Part shown: one piece after another, positions 22,698 through 32,649 of the stretch
Layout: each line of letters starts with the position of its first letter
Numbering within the stretch: the first letter of the stretch is position 1
Source: Mauremys mutica
Lineage: Eukaryota; Chordata; Testudines; Geoemydidae
DNA length: 64,000 nt
Reading direction: 5' to 3'
Assembly: GCF_020497125.1 (NCBI RefSeq)
Contig: NC_059073.1
Location: 145,151,012 to 145,215,011 of the forward strand
Position numbers and translations under genes: made by a program
The notes under the pieces: generated by a model
Databases searched by the model: none
What the model was told of the DNA's origin: nothing
What the model saw: the letters and a program-made list of their open reading frames with translations, nothing else

Positions 22698-23294
22698 CTA
22701 GAGCTCTACCAAATCCACAGCCATGAAAAACACATCACGGACTGTGAAATCTGGTCTCCCTCCATGAAATGTGGTCTTGTGTGCGCTTTTACCCCATACT
22801 ATACAGATTTCATGGGGGAGACCAGCATTTCTCAAATTGGGGCTCCTGACCCAAACAGGGAATTGAAGGGGGGTTGCAAGGTTATTTGGGGGGGTCACAG
22901 TATTGCCACCCTTACTTCTGTTCTGACTTCAGAACTGGGTGGCTAGAGAGGCAAGCGCCCCGCTCTGAAGGCAGCACCCCACCACCAGCAGCGCAGACGT
23001 AAGGGCGACAATACCATACCAGGCCATCCTTACTTCTGCGCTGCTGCTAGCAGCGGCTCTGCCTTCAGAACTGGGCTCCCGGACAGCAGCCCCCACTCTC
23101 CAGCTCTGAAGGCAGCACTGCAGAAGCAAAGGTAGCAGTACTGCAACCCCACCCGCTACAATAACCTTGCAACACCACACACACACACACACTTACATTT
23201 CAGATTTACACAGCTGCAATCATAAAATTTACAATTTTTACAATCTTATGGATGTGAAATTGACCAAAATGGATGGCGAATGTGGTAGAGGCCT
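22698..23294. mobile_element. MITE with long inverted termini, about 600 bp
   Basis: The left end 'agagctctaccaaatccac' is complementary to the right end 'tgtggtagaggcct'. Inside the ends come 'catgaaaaacacatcacgg' and, at the right, 'gaaattgaccaaaatgg'. The middle contains repeated GC-rich hairpins ('gcgcagacgtaagg', 'cttacttctgcgctgctgct', 'gaaggcagca') and a (CA)n run at 23174-23191. Possible TSD cctcatct/acttatct (6/8). I recall this arrangement from turtle genomes. Confidence 0.65.
23174..23191. repeat. (CA)n microsatellite
   Basis: About nine CA units inside the 22698-23294 element. Confidence 0.8.
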
Positions 23295-26079
23295 ACTTAT
23301 CTCCCTCCACACACACTAACTCCAGACACCTGAGAGTCCCTAAATCATCCCAGCTGGACATCCAAACCCCCACACTAGCCCAGAGGCTGGGGGAGTCCCA
23401 ACTGCCTGCATCACACCTTTATGGACACTATAGCAAATGCAGAAGGGGGATGCTCTGCACCCACATGGCCTTGGGGTAGCTGATCACACATGCTGCAGGG
23501 AGCGACAGAGACCTGGGACCGGAGACCCAACATGGGTCTGAACCAGCCCTGCTTAGAGGAGGCTGCACAGCCTGTAGCTTTTGTCTTCCAGCCAGCCAGC
23601 ATGGAAAATACTCTCCATTGCCTAGCCCTGCACCTGGGGGCTGTTGGCAGAGGCCAAGGGTCCCCAGAATTGCCCCGCTTGCTTGTCTAGGAGCGCAGGG
23701 AATTTGGATGCTCTCCCCGAGTTCCTGGAAACCTGAGGTTACAGGCTGCTTACCGGCTTCCTCCAACCCCCAGCACTCTGCTCTCAGAGAGGGCAGTGCT
23801 GTCTCCTGAGCTCTTTTACGGAGCTCTCTGGGGCTTTGGGATCTAGGTTTTCCCATACATGCATCCTAGGCTGCAGAAGATAGTCACCTGCTATTACAAT
23901 AGCTGCCAAAGGCCACTCAGGACCCCACTGCACAGCTGGTCCCTGCCCCAAGGATGCTATAATGTAAAGCCAGACAACGGGGGACACAAGAGCCACACAC
24001 ATGGTACTTAAGGCCAGATAAAGACTGAGGCACTATAGGCCAATGCTTAAGGCCCTAGCTTCTGGAGTCACGTGGAGGCATTAAAAACTCAGTAGCCATT
24101 TTAAAAATATAGGGCTTGAGCCCTCACGGTTGGGAGAGGAGCATGAAAATGGGACTTCTGCCTGAGTCTGCAGAGCGCCCGAAACAACAGCCCTGAGAAG
24201 GGCAAACAGCCCCACACAGCTCATGGGGGACAGGGCCCCACTGATGCTGCCCAGAAGACTACTGTGCGCAGCAGGAGGTCAACAGTACAGAAAGCCCAGC
24301 CCACCCACGTTGCCCCAACAGCTAGGAAAAGTCTACACCCCCACTAGCTTAAGAGAGGGAGGGGCCCCTGCTGCTCCCAAGGGTGGGGGACTATGGCATT
24401 ACTCCCTCAGAGCAGGACCACCTGTCACTCCAAGGAGGAGCACCCCTCCCCACCCACAAGCTGCAGGGGCGGGGGAACTTGCAGTCCTGGCCCAGCACCA
24501 ATAGACAACAGGCTGCTTCAGTCCAGCCTAGGAGCCTCCCAAAACATCCACTGGCATCAGTGAAACCTTCCATGCCAAAGCCAGCTAGAGCCAGGGACTA
24601 GGAACCCATACCTGATCAGCTCCTAGGGAGCAGGGCTAGTCAGTTGCCTTGGGGAAAAGCCACATAGCCCAACCTCTCCCTTTTATATTCCCTCCTAATG
24701 GCCCATCATCTCCAGCTGGGCTCCATTCCAGCTGCTCCCCTGGCTGGGGCAGGGAGAAGATTTTAACCCTTTCCCCGCAAGAAGAGCGGGTGACCTGTGC
24801 GGCCTTGCTTAAAGCCTTAAAGCTTAAAGCCTGCGAAGGCACTAGGGCGTTTGTGTCCGTTTCCACAGGGAAGGGGGCAGAATGAGAGAATTCCCTGGAT
24901 CACGGAGGCTTACGCGGCAGATTCAGGTGGGATTGTAGTGCAGGTAGGCAGCCCCACTCTAGCATTAAGGGACTTCAGCACAGGCTAGCAACTAGTGTGC
25001 ATATCCAGGCTCCCCGGCAGGTGGGTGGGTACGGAAGCAGCGAGCCCACTCTGCCACATCTTCGCTGCTTTCCTATTGTTCTCCTGCTAGCTAGCTCAAA
25101 ACTAGCGGCGCCCACCCGAGCTGCAATCCCATCTCCGGTTCCAGTGTCGACATAGCCTCAGTGGTGAGACTTTCTCACAGCCTTGCCCCTGGATCCCCAT
25201 CGCGGTGTGATCCTGCTGCCTCCGTCACTTCTCACCGTTACACATCCTGGCAGCTGCAAGGCCCAGAATGGAGCTGAGCCAGCCCAAGCCTTATGGCTAA
25301 CCTCGAGTGGATCTCAGGCCCATACAGCAGATGGGAACAGCAGCGCACAGCACAGAGGCATGGAAGAGACAGGTTCCCACCCTGTGCACAGCATTGGCAT
25401 GGGAAGGCTCCACTGCCTCTATGCTAATGCAGTTGGGTCTGTTAGCGGTATAAGCTGTGGGTTCAATTCCCACTCACGAGGTTGTTATGTTAACTGATTT
25501 CCTTGTGGACGAGTGTCCATATCACAACGGGCACCTCACGGTGGTCACAGTCTTTGGCAGCAGCTTCAGCAGAGAGCTTAAAGCCTGCATACCGCCTGCG
25601 CACACACACTTCTGAGTCCTGGGGGGTCTCTACAGGGCAGGCTTGGAGGTACACAAGGAATAGTGAGACCCCCATTAATTCAGATGCCACAAATGTAATC
25701 CTGTAGTCGGCTGAGCTTGCAAAGGCCTTGCGCTCAGTGGCATCTTGGCATAGGTAATATGATAAATTTGAACACCACATCTGATCAATTCCAAAATTTC
25801 AGGGTATGGTCCAGGCATCAGTGGCCAGAACCCTACTGAATTTGGGGGAAATTGGAAACCCAAAAGGGGGGAAATGGGGACCAGAGGGAGCCCCTGCCAG
25901 CTGATTAGCAGAGCTACTGCTTCAAGCACCTCCGCAATTATCTGTAGATCAAACAGCGAGGTGATGGCACCAATTAACACGTCCAGGCATAACAATACCT
26001 CTGTATCTCATCTCTGCTTATCCTCCCAATGGAGTTTAACATGCTGACGTGCTACTTATCTCCCAGACAGAAAGAAGAG
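23295..26079. other. Intergenic, nothing firm recognised
   Basis: No gene recognised. The stretch 24900-25160 has words near those of 'gtctacac' MITEs ('gtgtcgacatagcctcag'), but no termini. Short frames on both strands are taken as random. Confidence 0.4.
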
Positions 26080-26715
26080 CTGGGGGTGGGGAATGCGGGG
26101 ATGCAGGGAATGGGGCATGCACACAGCTCCTGGCATGAAGGGGAAAATGGGGGACCCGGGCATGGAGGAAGTGGGAATGGAGTGCACAGAACCCCTGGTG
26201 GGGGGAATTGGGGGATAGTGGTAGGGGGGAAAGGGGCCACACAGAGTCACAGAATCATAGAATATCAGGGTTGGAAGGGACCTCAGGAGGTATCTAGTCC
26301 AACCCCCTGCTCAAAGCAGGACCAAAACCAACTAAACCATCCCAGCCAGGGCTTTGTCAAGCCTGACCTTAAAAACCTCTAAGGAAGGAGATTCCACCAC
26401 CTCCCTAGGTAACCCATTCCAGTGCTTCACCACCCGCCTAGTGAAATAGTGTTTCCTAATATCCAGCCTAAACCTTCCCCACTGCAACTTGAGACCATTG
26501 CTCCTTGTTCTGTCCCTAGCATGGTAGAGAAGGGGGAACTGAGGTTGCACACAAAGCCCCAGGCATGGGGGAAATGGAGGGCCCTGGTGTGGGGAGGGGG
26601 AGGGGAACCCCTGGCATGGGGTGAGATTGGGGCAATTGTAGGGAGTCCCTGCAACGGAGGAGGTGGGAGGATGGTGCCCAGGGAGCATGTGGAGGGAATG
26701 GAGGGGTGCCAGCTG
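26080..26715. repeat. G-rich degenerate minisatellite, split by a CR1
   Basis: Units of roughly 35-40 bp built on 'cccctggcatgggg' and 'gaaatgggggacc' occur at 26090-26245 and resume at 26519-26700. The CR1 at 26249-26518 interrupts the array. Copies are degenerate, so period and copy number are approximate. Confidence 0.55.
26249..26518 (-). mobile_element. 5'-truncated CR1 LINE
   Basis: Antisense CR1 3' end starting 'agaatcatagaatatcaggg' and running to 'ccattgctccttgttctgtc'. The coding tail reads [19 protein letters not shown] and [13 protein letters not shown] in the minus direction. Same subfamily as 18838-19397. Confidence 0.9.
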
Positions 26716-27674
26716 CCAGGAGACCTGGTACGTGCACTAAGCATGGCCTGTGCCCACTACGAAGTGGATGACCCCTAGTACTGCTCCCCTCCCTCACCCG
26801 TCTGCTCCATCCACACGGGTGGGGCTCCATGAGAGTCCAATCCCTGCCACTCCCTTCCCCTCCCCCCCCAGCACCCGATGAAGTTAAAGCACAGCCTGTG
26901 GCTTCCCTCTTGTTGCCTGGGCTGAGCCAGCTCCAGCTGGTGTGATGCGAGGTAATGAGCCGGGGAAGCCAGCCGCTGATGTCTATCTAGCACAAACACA
27001 CCCGCGGATATTAAACTCCGGCCAGGACAAAAGACCAATACAGGTTCCATTTACAAAGCTTTGCTTCCTTTATCACCTGTGCCCGCAGCTGTAATGAGTT
27101 TAATTTTTTACTGAAAGAGCGCAGGGATTGGCGCTGCCAGAGGCTACAGCCCTCTGTGTTTTCCCAGGGCCGAGGGGCTGCTGGGTGCAGGCTTGGGAAC
27201 AACGGCGCCCAGTGGAGCTGCAGGATGGGGGATTACGCAGGGAGAGAGCCAAGGGGCTGGCAGGTGCAGAGCAGGGGCTGGTGGAGTGGCTGAGAGCACC
27301 CGAGCTCAGTGTGTTCCCAGGGGCTTGCTTAGGGGAAAGGCAGTTTGGACAGTGCTCAGGTCTGAAGCCCCCAGGACTGGGCCAGGGAGAAGGGAGGGAC
27401 TGACAGCGGTGGAGACCCCCGGGATGGGGGCTGAAAGTGCTGAAGAATGAGTCCCCTGCTATGTCCTGGGCCCTGGAGGGTGTCGGTGGAAGCCGAGCAG
27501 CAGCAAACAAGACCTGCCAGGTCCCTTCTCTGGTGTCTGCCATCCTCTTTTATCTGATAAGGCCCAGCCCTTCGGAAGAGCCAGTTTTTAGCTACAAGAA
27601 AGCAAGAGCAGCTTGGACACTAATACAAATAAATAACCAGGAGCGTATTCCAGCCACCGCCATCAGAGGCTGGG
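26716..27674. other. Intergenic, nothing recognised
   Basis: No repeat or exon recognised. The stretch 27000-27120 has no repeat character and a TAAT-rich patch, so it is a weak candidate for conserved non-coding DNA. Confidence 0.35.
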
Positions 27675-27787
27675 CACTGGAGGAGGAGTCAGGACACCTG
27701 GGTTCTATTCCACTGCCATGCTGTGTGACTTTCCGCAAGCCACGTCCCCTCTCGATGCCTCAGTTTCCCCATTCATAAAGGATACCC
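27675..27787 (+). repeat. tRNA/MIR-type SINE
   Basis: 'gaggagtcaggacacctggg' and 'ttctattccactgcc', then 'gctgtgtgactttccgcaagcc' and 'gcctcagtttccccattc' follow the usual SINE order. Plus strand, 3' end cut at a Harbinger-like element. Confidence 0.65.
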
Positions 27788-27790
27788 TAA

Positions 27791-28060
27791 GGGTCTGTCT
27801 ACATCACAGCTGGTACGGCAGCACAGCTATGGTGCCGTTGGGCCGTAGCGGAGATGCTTCCTACATCGACGGAAGGTTTTTTTTCCATCAATGCCATTAA
27901 TACGTCTCTCCAAGAGGTGACAGATACGTTGTCAGAAGAATTCTCCTGGCAACATAGCTGTGCATTAGGGCAACCTAACTACGGCGCATGGGGCGTGACA
28001 TTTTTCACAGCTCTGAGTGTCGTAGCTGGGTCGATCTAATCTCTATGTGTAGACCAGGCC
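27791..28060. mobile_element. Harbinger-like MITE, 270 bp
   Basis: Ends GGGTCTGTCTACATC and (reversed) GGCCTGGTCTACACA, flanked by TAA (27788-27790) and TTA (28061-28063), a TWA-type target. The interior 'gcggagatgcttcctacatcgacgg' in parts recurs in related elements. It lies between two SINEs. Confidence 0.7.
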
Positions 28061-28065
28061 TTAGA

Positions 28066-28205
28066 CATGAGACACCTCGGTTCTATTTTTGTCTCTGCCA
28101 CTGCGTTGCTGAGAGACCTCAGCCAAGTCACGTCACCTCCCTGTGATGGGTAAAGATCGGGAAAATGATGCTTAGCTCCTTTGCAATCTAGGGATGGAAA
28201 GAGAT
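28066..28205 (+). repeat. tRNA/MIR-type SINE fragment
   Basis: 'cacctcggttctatttttg' and 'gacctcagccaagtcacg' match the same SINE type as 27675-27787, in the same direction. Confidence 0.55.
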
Positions 28206-28741
28206 AGGTATTATCACAGAGGGAACACAGAGGGGTGGCTTCTGTGCAGATGGGGGCTAGGATACACCTCCTCGCCTCCCCTCTCCCCAGATTATTTTGC
28301 TTCTGACAGTTGCAGCACTGCTGATAAATCCTGAAATTAACCAGGACTCTCCTGGGATATTTATATCTGCCAGACACTTGTGTGAGGCAAACGCAGAGAT
28401 AACGGCATTACCTCCAGGGCCTTGGGTGGCTGGGAGCTGGGGAGGCTGGGGGCTGGCTTAAGTCTCGTTTTCTGTCTTCATCCAGTACCTTGGGGATCTG
28501 GTCAGACCCTCCACTCTGCCTGTCTCCCCAGGTCAGCCCCAAAGAAAGACATGGGTTCACCCGAACGTCGGCACTGAAATCAGGTCTGAAATCCTAATAT
28601 AACCTCCAAGTTCCTCCCCAAAATACTCCATCCCCAGAAATAAGTGGATTGTGTAGAGAGAGGCCATAAGTCATGCCCAGGACTCAGTCACTATTGTCTT
28701 ATAGAGACTGCTTGGCAAGGGGGATAATGAATGCTCTAGGT
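28206..28741. other. Intergenic, nothing recognised
   Basis: Unique-looking DNA with no feature. Confidence 0.4.
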
Positions 28742-29052
28742 CAGGCGTAGGCAAGCTATGGCACACATGCGAAAGGCGGCACGCGAGATGATTTTCAGTG
28801 GCACTCACACTGCCCGGGTCCTGGCCACCGGTCCAGGGGACTCTGCATTTTAATTTAATTTTAAATGAAGCTTCTTAAACATTTTAAAAACCTTATTTAC
28901 TTCACATACAACAGTAGTTTAGTTATATATTATAGACTTATAGAAAGAGACCTTCTAAAAACATTAAAATGCATTATTGGCACGCACAACCTTAAATTAG
29001 AGTGAATAAATGAAGACTCGGCACACCACTTCTGAAAGGTTGCCGACCCCTG
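28742..29052. mobile_element. hAT MITE, 311 bp
   Basis: Left end CAGGCGTAGGCAAGCTATGG; reversed right end CAGGGGTCGGCAACCTTTC. Perfect 8-bp TSD ctctaggt (28734-28741 and 29053-29060). The interior is AT-rich with 'ggcacgc' words near both ends. Non-coding; no transposase. Confidence 0.92.
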
Positions 29053-29324
29053 CTCTAGGTTCACCAGTACCAGATGCTTTTCATGGATCTTTCCTATTCT
29101 ATCACCTCCCAAAAAGGGTTAGGACCCCCCGCCCCACCCGCACAATGAATGCCCCAACTTCTTGCCCTCTCAACAACACACAGGAGGCCTGCAGCAAAGA
29201 AACTCACCTCCATCCAGGCAACGCCCATCCAAGGATCTAGCAGCAACAGAACGACCCTCCTTCACTTCAGCGGACATTGGGTCAGGCCCCCTTAGCATTG
29301 CCAGGCAGGGGCTGCTGCCCCATA

Positions 29325-29470
29325 GCCCAGTGTGGTGCAGTGGTTAAAGCAGGCAATTGGGAGTCATGGGTTTCCTGGTTCTGCTACTGACTTGCTGCGT
29401 GACCCTGGGTGCCTCACTTTGCCTATCTAGAAAAGGGGGAGAGGTCAAGGGACATGCCTCGGATCACACC
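29325..29470 (+). repeat. tRNA/MIR-type SINE
   Basis: A-box-like 'gtgcagtggttaaagcagg', then 'gggagtcatgggtttcctgg' and 'gcgtgaccctgggtgcctc'. Plus strand. Confidence 0.6.
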
Positions 29471-29549
29471 GCAAGCAGGGGCAGAATGGTTAATATAGCC
29501 AAGGAATCCTGTCCCCTGCCTGACCATTAGAACGCACCCCTCCCAGTGA

Positions 29550-29722
29550 TGAGACGGGAACCCCGGAGTCCTGACTCCCAGTCCTTTGCTTTAACCACTA
29601 GACCACACTCCTTCCCAGAGCCAGCCTTAGAAACACAAGAAGAAGCCCTGACTTCCAGTCTCTTAGTCCCTCCAAGAGCCCGGAATAGAACCCAGGAGTC
29701 CTGCTCTACCCATCAAACCAAA
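29550..29722 (-). repeat. SINE heads in antisense, partly duplicated
   Basis: 'ggagtcctgactcccagtcc' and 'ttaaccactagaccacactcc', then 'gaatagaacccaggagtcctg', are reversed tRNA-like SINE heads. The 'ggagtcctg' word occurs twice, 131 bp apart. Confidence 0.5.
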
Positions 29723-29823
29723 ATGAAGCCGCTCGAAACCTAGTGATTTAGACAGGCACATCTCCCGTGAAAGGGGAGAGACAGAGACCCCTGGTCTTTA
29801 ACTCCTGGTGTCTGCATGAGCAT

Positions 29824-30884
29824 GGGCGCCAACTTATATGGGCTCCTGGGGCTTTAGCCCCAGGAATATTCACTGTCAGGGGCTCTGCTCCAGCAATATT
29901 TGGAGCTAGGTTTCTCCCCTGCTCTGGGATGCTGGCAGCCGCCGCGAGCCCAGAGCCTTTTAAATCCCAGCCGGCGGCTGGGAATCAGAGGGCTCTGGGC
30001 TGCCCGCTGCGGCGCGGAGCCCAGAGCCCTTTAAATCCCAACCTCTGCCGGGAGTCAGAGGGCTCTGGGCTGCCCTCTGCGGCGCGGAGCCCAGAGCCCT
30101 TTAAATCCCAGCCGCGGCCGGGAGTCAGAGGGCTCTGGGCTCCCCGCGGCTGCCGGCAGCCCAGAGCCCTCTGATTCCTGGCCGTGGCTGGGATTTAAAA
30201 GGCTCTGGGCTCCCCGCAGTTGCAGGCAGCCCAGAGCCCTCTGACTCCAGCCGCGGCTGGGATTTAAAGGGCTCAGGGCTCCCCGCGGCTGCCAGCAGCC
30301 CAGAGCCCTTTGAATCCCAGCCCCTGGCCGCTGATTGCCCCCTCCCCAGACCGCTGCCCCAACTGCCCCCCAGGACTCCACCCCCTATCTAAGCACCACT
30401 GGTCCTTGTCCCAGGATTACCCCCTCCCGAGACCCCTGCCCCTAACTGCCCCTTGGGACCTCAGCCCCTATCTAAGCCTCCCTTCTCCTTGTCCCCAACT
30501 GCCCCCTCCTGAGACCCCACACAACTTCCCCCCAGGACCCTCCTACCTGTCCCCTGATAAACCTCCTGGACTCCCATGCCTATCCAATTGTTGCCTGTCC
30601 CCTGACTGCCCCTCCGAACCTCTGCCCCATCCAACCCCCCCTGCTCCTTGTCCCTTGACTGCCCCCCGGAACCCCCTACCTCTTCTCCAACCTCCAAACC
30701 GCTTACTGTGCCACTCAGACCAGCGTGTCTGGCTCCCTGCAGCTCCAGACAGTTGCTGCCATGCTCCCCCATGGAGCCCACAGCCCTCTCCCACCCCCAG
30801 CACCTGCCTTCCAGATTTGAACACCTCAAAATTCAGGAGTGCTCAAGCTTGGTTTGGGCAGCTTTTACTTCATTTCTCCCAAAT
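29824..30884. mobile_element. MITE-like element with palindromic array and C-rich minisatellite
   Basis: The left edge 'catgggcgccaactt' resembles a family terminus. Next comes a 70-bp palindromic array (29947-30307) and a C-rich ragged minisatellite (30330-30720, 'cccctgactgcccc' and 'cctatctaagc' words). The right part 'cctcaaaattcaggagtgctc' recalls a reptile hAT family. No TSD was found, and the right boundary is set only by the LTR-like piece at 30885. Frames at 29767-30174 and 30310-30948 are composition artefacts. Confidence 0.5.
29947..30307. repeat. ~70-bp tandem palindromic array with a strand switch
   Basis: 'agcccagagcc' starts at 29947, 30018, 30088, 30158, 30228 and 30297, spacing 69-71 bp. 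In the first three units 'ttaaatccca' follows it and 'gagtcagagggctctgggct'-type sequence comes second. In the next two the order is reversed and complemented ('ctctgattcctgg' first, 'gggatttaaa' second). The array is thus both direct and inverted, with an axis near 30143. Confidence 0.85.
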
Positions 30885-31011
30885 CAGTTTCCCCTGCAAG
30901 GTGCCAACTGAAGGTGCTGGAGAACAGAGAGATCGGGTGGCCTCCTAATGCCAGGAAAAGAGACAAAGGCCGGAGGAGGGAGTGTCAGTGCCTGTGCGGA
31001 CTTCTGGGAAG
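30885..31011 (+). repeat. LTR fragment, inverted partner of the next LTR
   Basis: 'cagtttcccctgcaaggtgcc' in two parts through 'aggagggagtgtcagtg' is an approximately 80% inverted copy of 31428-31525. It represents the early U3 part of the same LTR family, pointing the other way. Confidence 0.5.
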
Positions 31012-31576
31012 TGCACGGTGTGGAAGGGGATGCTGGGATGCTTTGGAACAACTCCATACAAAGCCAGTCAGGACTCTGGGGGAGCCTCCTCTCTTGGAGC
31101 ATACTGTCTCCAGGGCAAGAAGCTTACACCTTCCTGGGTCTGACCTCGGAGCATTCAGCATGCCCTTCCACACCACGCGCTTTCCACAGCGAGTCTGCCC
31201 AGGCAGGTCCTGGGGCAACCAGAGGTCCCTGCACCCCAACTCCGCAGTCAGATGTGACTCTCAGCCAGACAGTAAAACAGAAGGTTTATTAGATGACGGG
31301 AACACAATTTAAACAGAGCTTGTTGGTACAGAAAACAGAACCCCTCTGTCAGGTCCATCTTGGGGGGTGGGGAGCCCAGAACCAAGTTCTGGGTCTCTCC
31401 CCATTTCCCCAGCCAGCTCCAAATTGACACTCCCTCCTCTGGCCTCTGTGTCTCTTCCGGACAGGGAGGCCACCTGATCTTTGTCCCCAACACCTTCAGT
31501 TGGCATCTTGCAGGGGAAACTGAGGCACCCACACAGTATTCAGAGAAAATATTAAGAACATTCCCACTTCATCACA
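31012..31576 (-). mobile_element. Solo LTR-like element, 565 bp
   Basis: Read on the minus strand it starts TGTGATGAAG and ends ACCGTGCA. An AATAAA signal with 'ccttctgttttactg' after it lies at about 31279-31292, a usual U3-R-U5 plan. The 5-bp flanks do not match (ggaag against acagg), so the boundaries may be off by a few bases or rearranged. No gag, pol or env remnant is adjacent. Confidence 0.5.
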
Positions 31577-32649
31577 ACAGGTGCAACAAAATATAATACT
31601 GTATATTGAAGTAGGCAAGTGCTGCTTCTGACTTTCCACTTTTAATTGACCCTTGTAATCTTGTGGCACTGACGCGTTGTAGCTTCATTTTATATCAGCT
31701 TACAGGGCGGGAGCGGGGGGGCACCACCATTTTGGGCCCCACCAAAAATTATACAAACCTGCCGCCTATGTGCACGAGTTGCCCGCTGGAAGAAAATGAT
31801 TGCCCAGCAAAAGAGAAGAGAGGCCAGGGCTGGGGAGGGTCGGTGGTGGGGGATGGAGAGACACGTGTCCTTAAGGAGGTAGACAGTGTGTGACAAGGAT
31901 TGTCTTGTCTCATTTTTTATCCCCCAGCTTGTTCTGGGCCCCGGCAGCCACCTCAGCTTGTGTACAGAGATCTCTGCACTTGGCTGACATGTAATAACCT
32001 CTCTAGAGCCATCTTCCTCCTGCACTGACAGCTGTGGAGTGATGGGACCCCAGACCCTAGGGAGGGCTGGATAGACCCTGCCCTGCTGCCATCGAAGCAT
32101 AAGCTGGGCGTGCGTGGGAAACCGCGTTGGAGGCTGTAGACTGTGACGAGCCTGCCGAGAGATGAAAGCTGCTGATCCTCAGGAGAAGGCTCCCTGGTTA
32201 ATTTCCCCTAATTATGTCTGACATTTTCCCATCACTTTGTGAATTTGATTGTACGCGAGAGAGCAAATGCAAGCTATGCGCCAGGATCCCGCCAGGGCTG
32301 GGCTTGTTCTGATCTCGCTCATAGCGGCTTTACACCAGTTCACTGGGACCAGTCTGAGTCAGATCAGAATCAGGCCCATGGGCTTCAGGTGGAGTCACAC
32401 CTGATTTACACCAGTGTGAGATCAGAATCTGGCCCTCTGCAAACTACAGAGAAAGAGAGACGCTTAGAAGGAGAGAGAGAGGAACTGATCAAAGGTACAA
32501 CGAACAAAGTGGCTCAGAAGGGGGCCAAGAGGAATCAGAGCTTCTCTGTCACCTCTGAAAAGCATCCAATACCTTGTTCTCCTGTCCTTTTTCTACCTCA
32601 CAGTCCAGTGAAACAGCCATTGCAATAAATCCAAGATCACCAAACAGCT
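31577..32649. other. Intergenic with weak repeat fragments
   Basis: 31695-31775 ('caccaccattttgggcccc') is a fragment of a MITE family. 32325-32437 holds two copies of the 'tttacaccagt' and 'gatcagaatctggccc' dispersed motif. No gene recognised. Confidence 0.4.
32325..32437 (+). repeat. Dispersed 'ttacaccagt...agaatctggccc' repeat
   Basis: 'gctttacaccagttcactgg', 'gatcagaatcaggccc' and again 'gatttacaccagtgtgag' and 'atcagaatctggccc'. Related motifs occur at 461-483 (minus), 16955-17002, 48560-48600, 51217-51280 and 63065-63100. Probably an ancient amniote repeat. Confidence 0.5.

Noticed and set aside
22308..22946. 212-codon plus-strand frame
   Set aside because: It crosses the boundary of the 22698 MITE. 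No conserved motif, and the product is low-information sequence.
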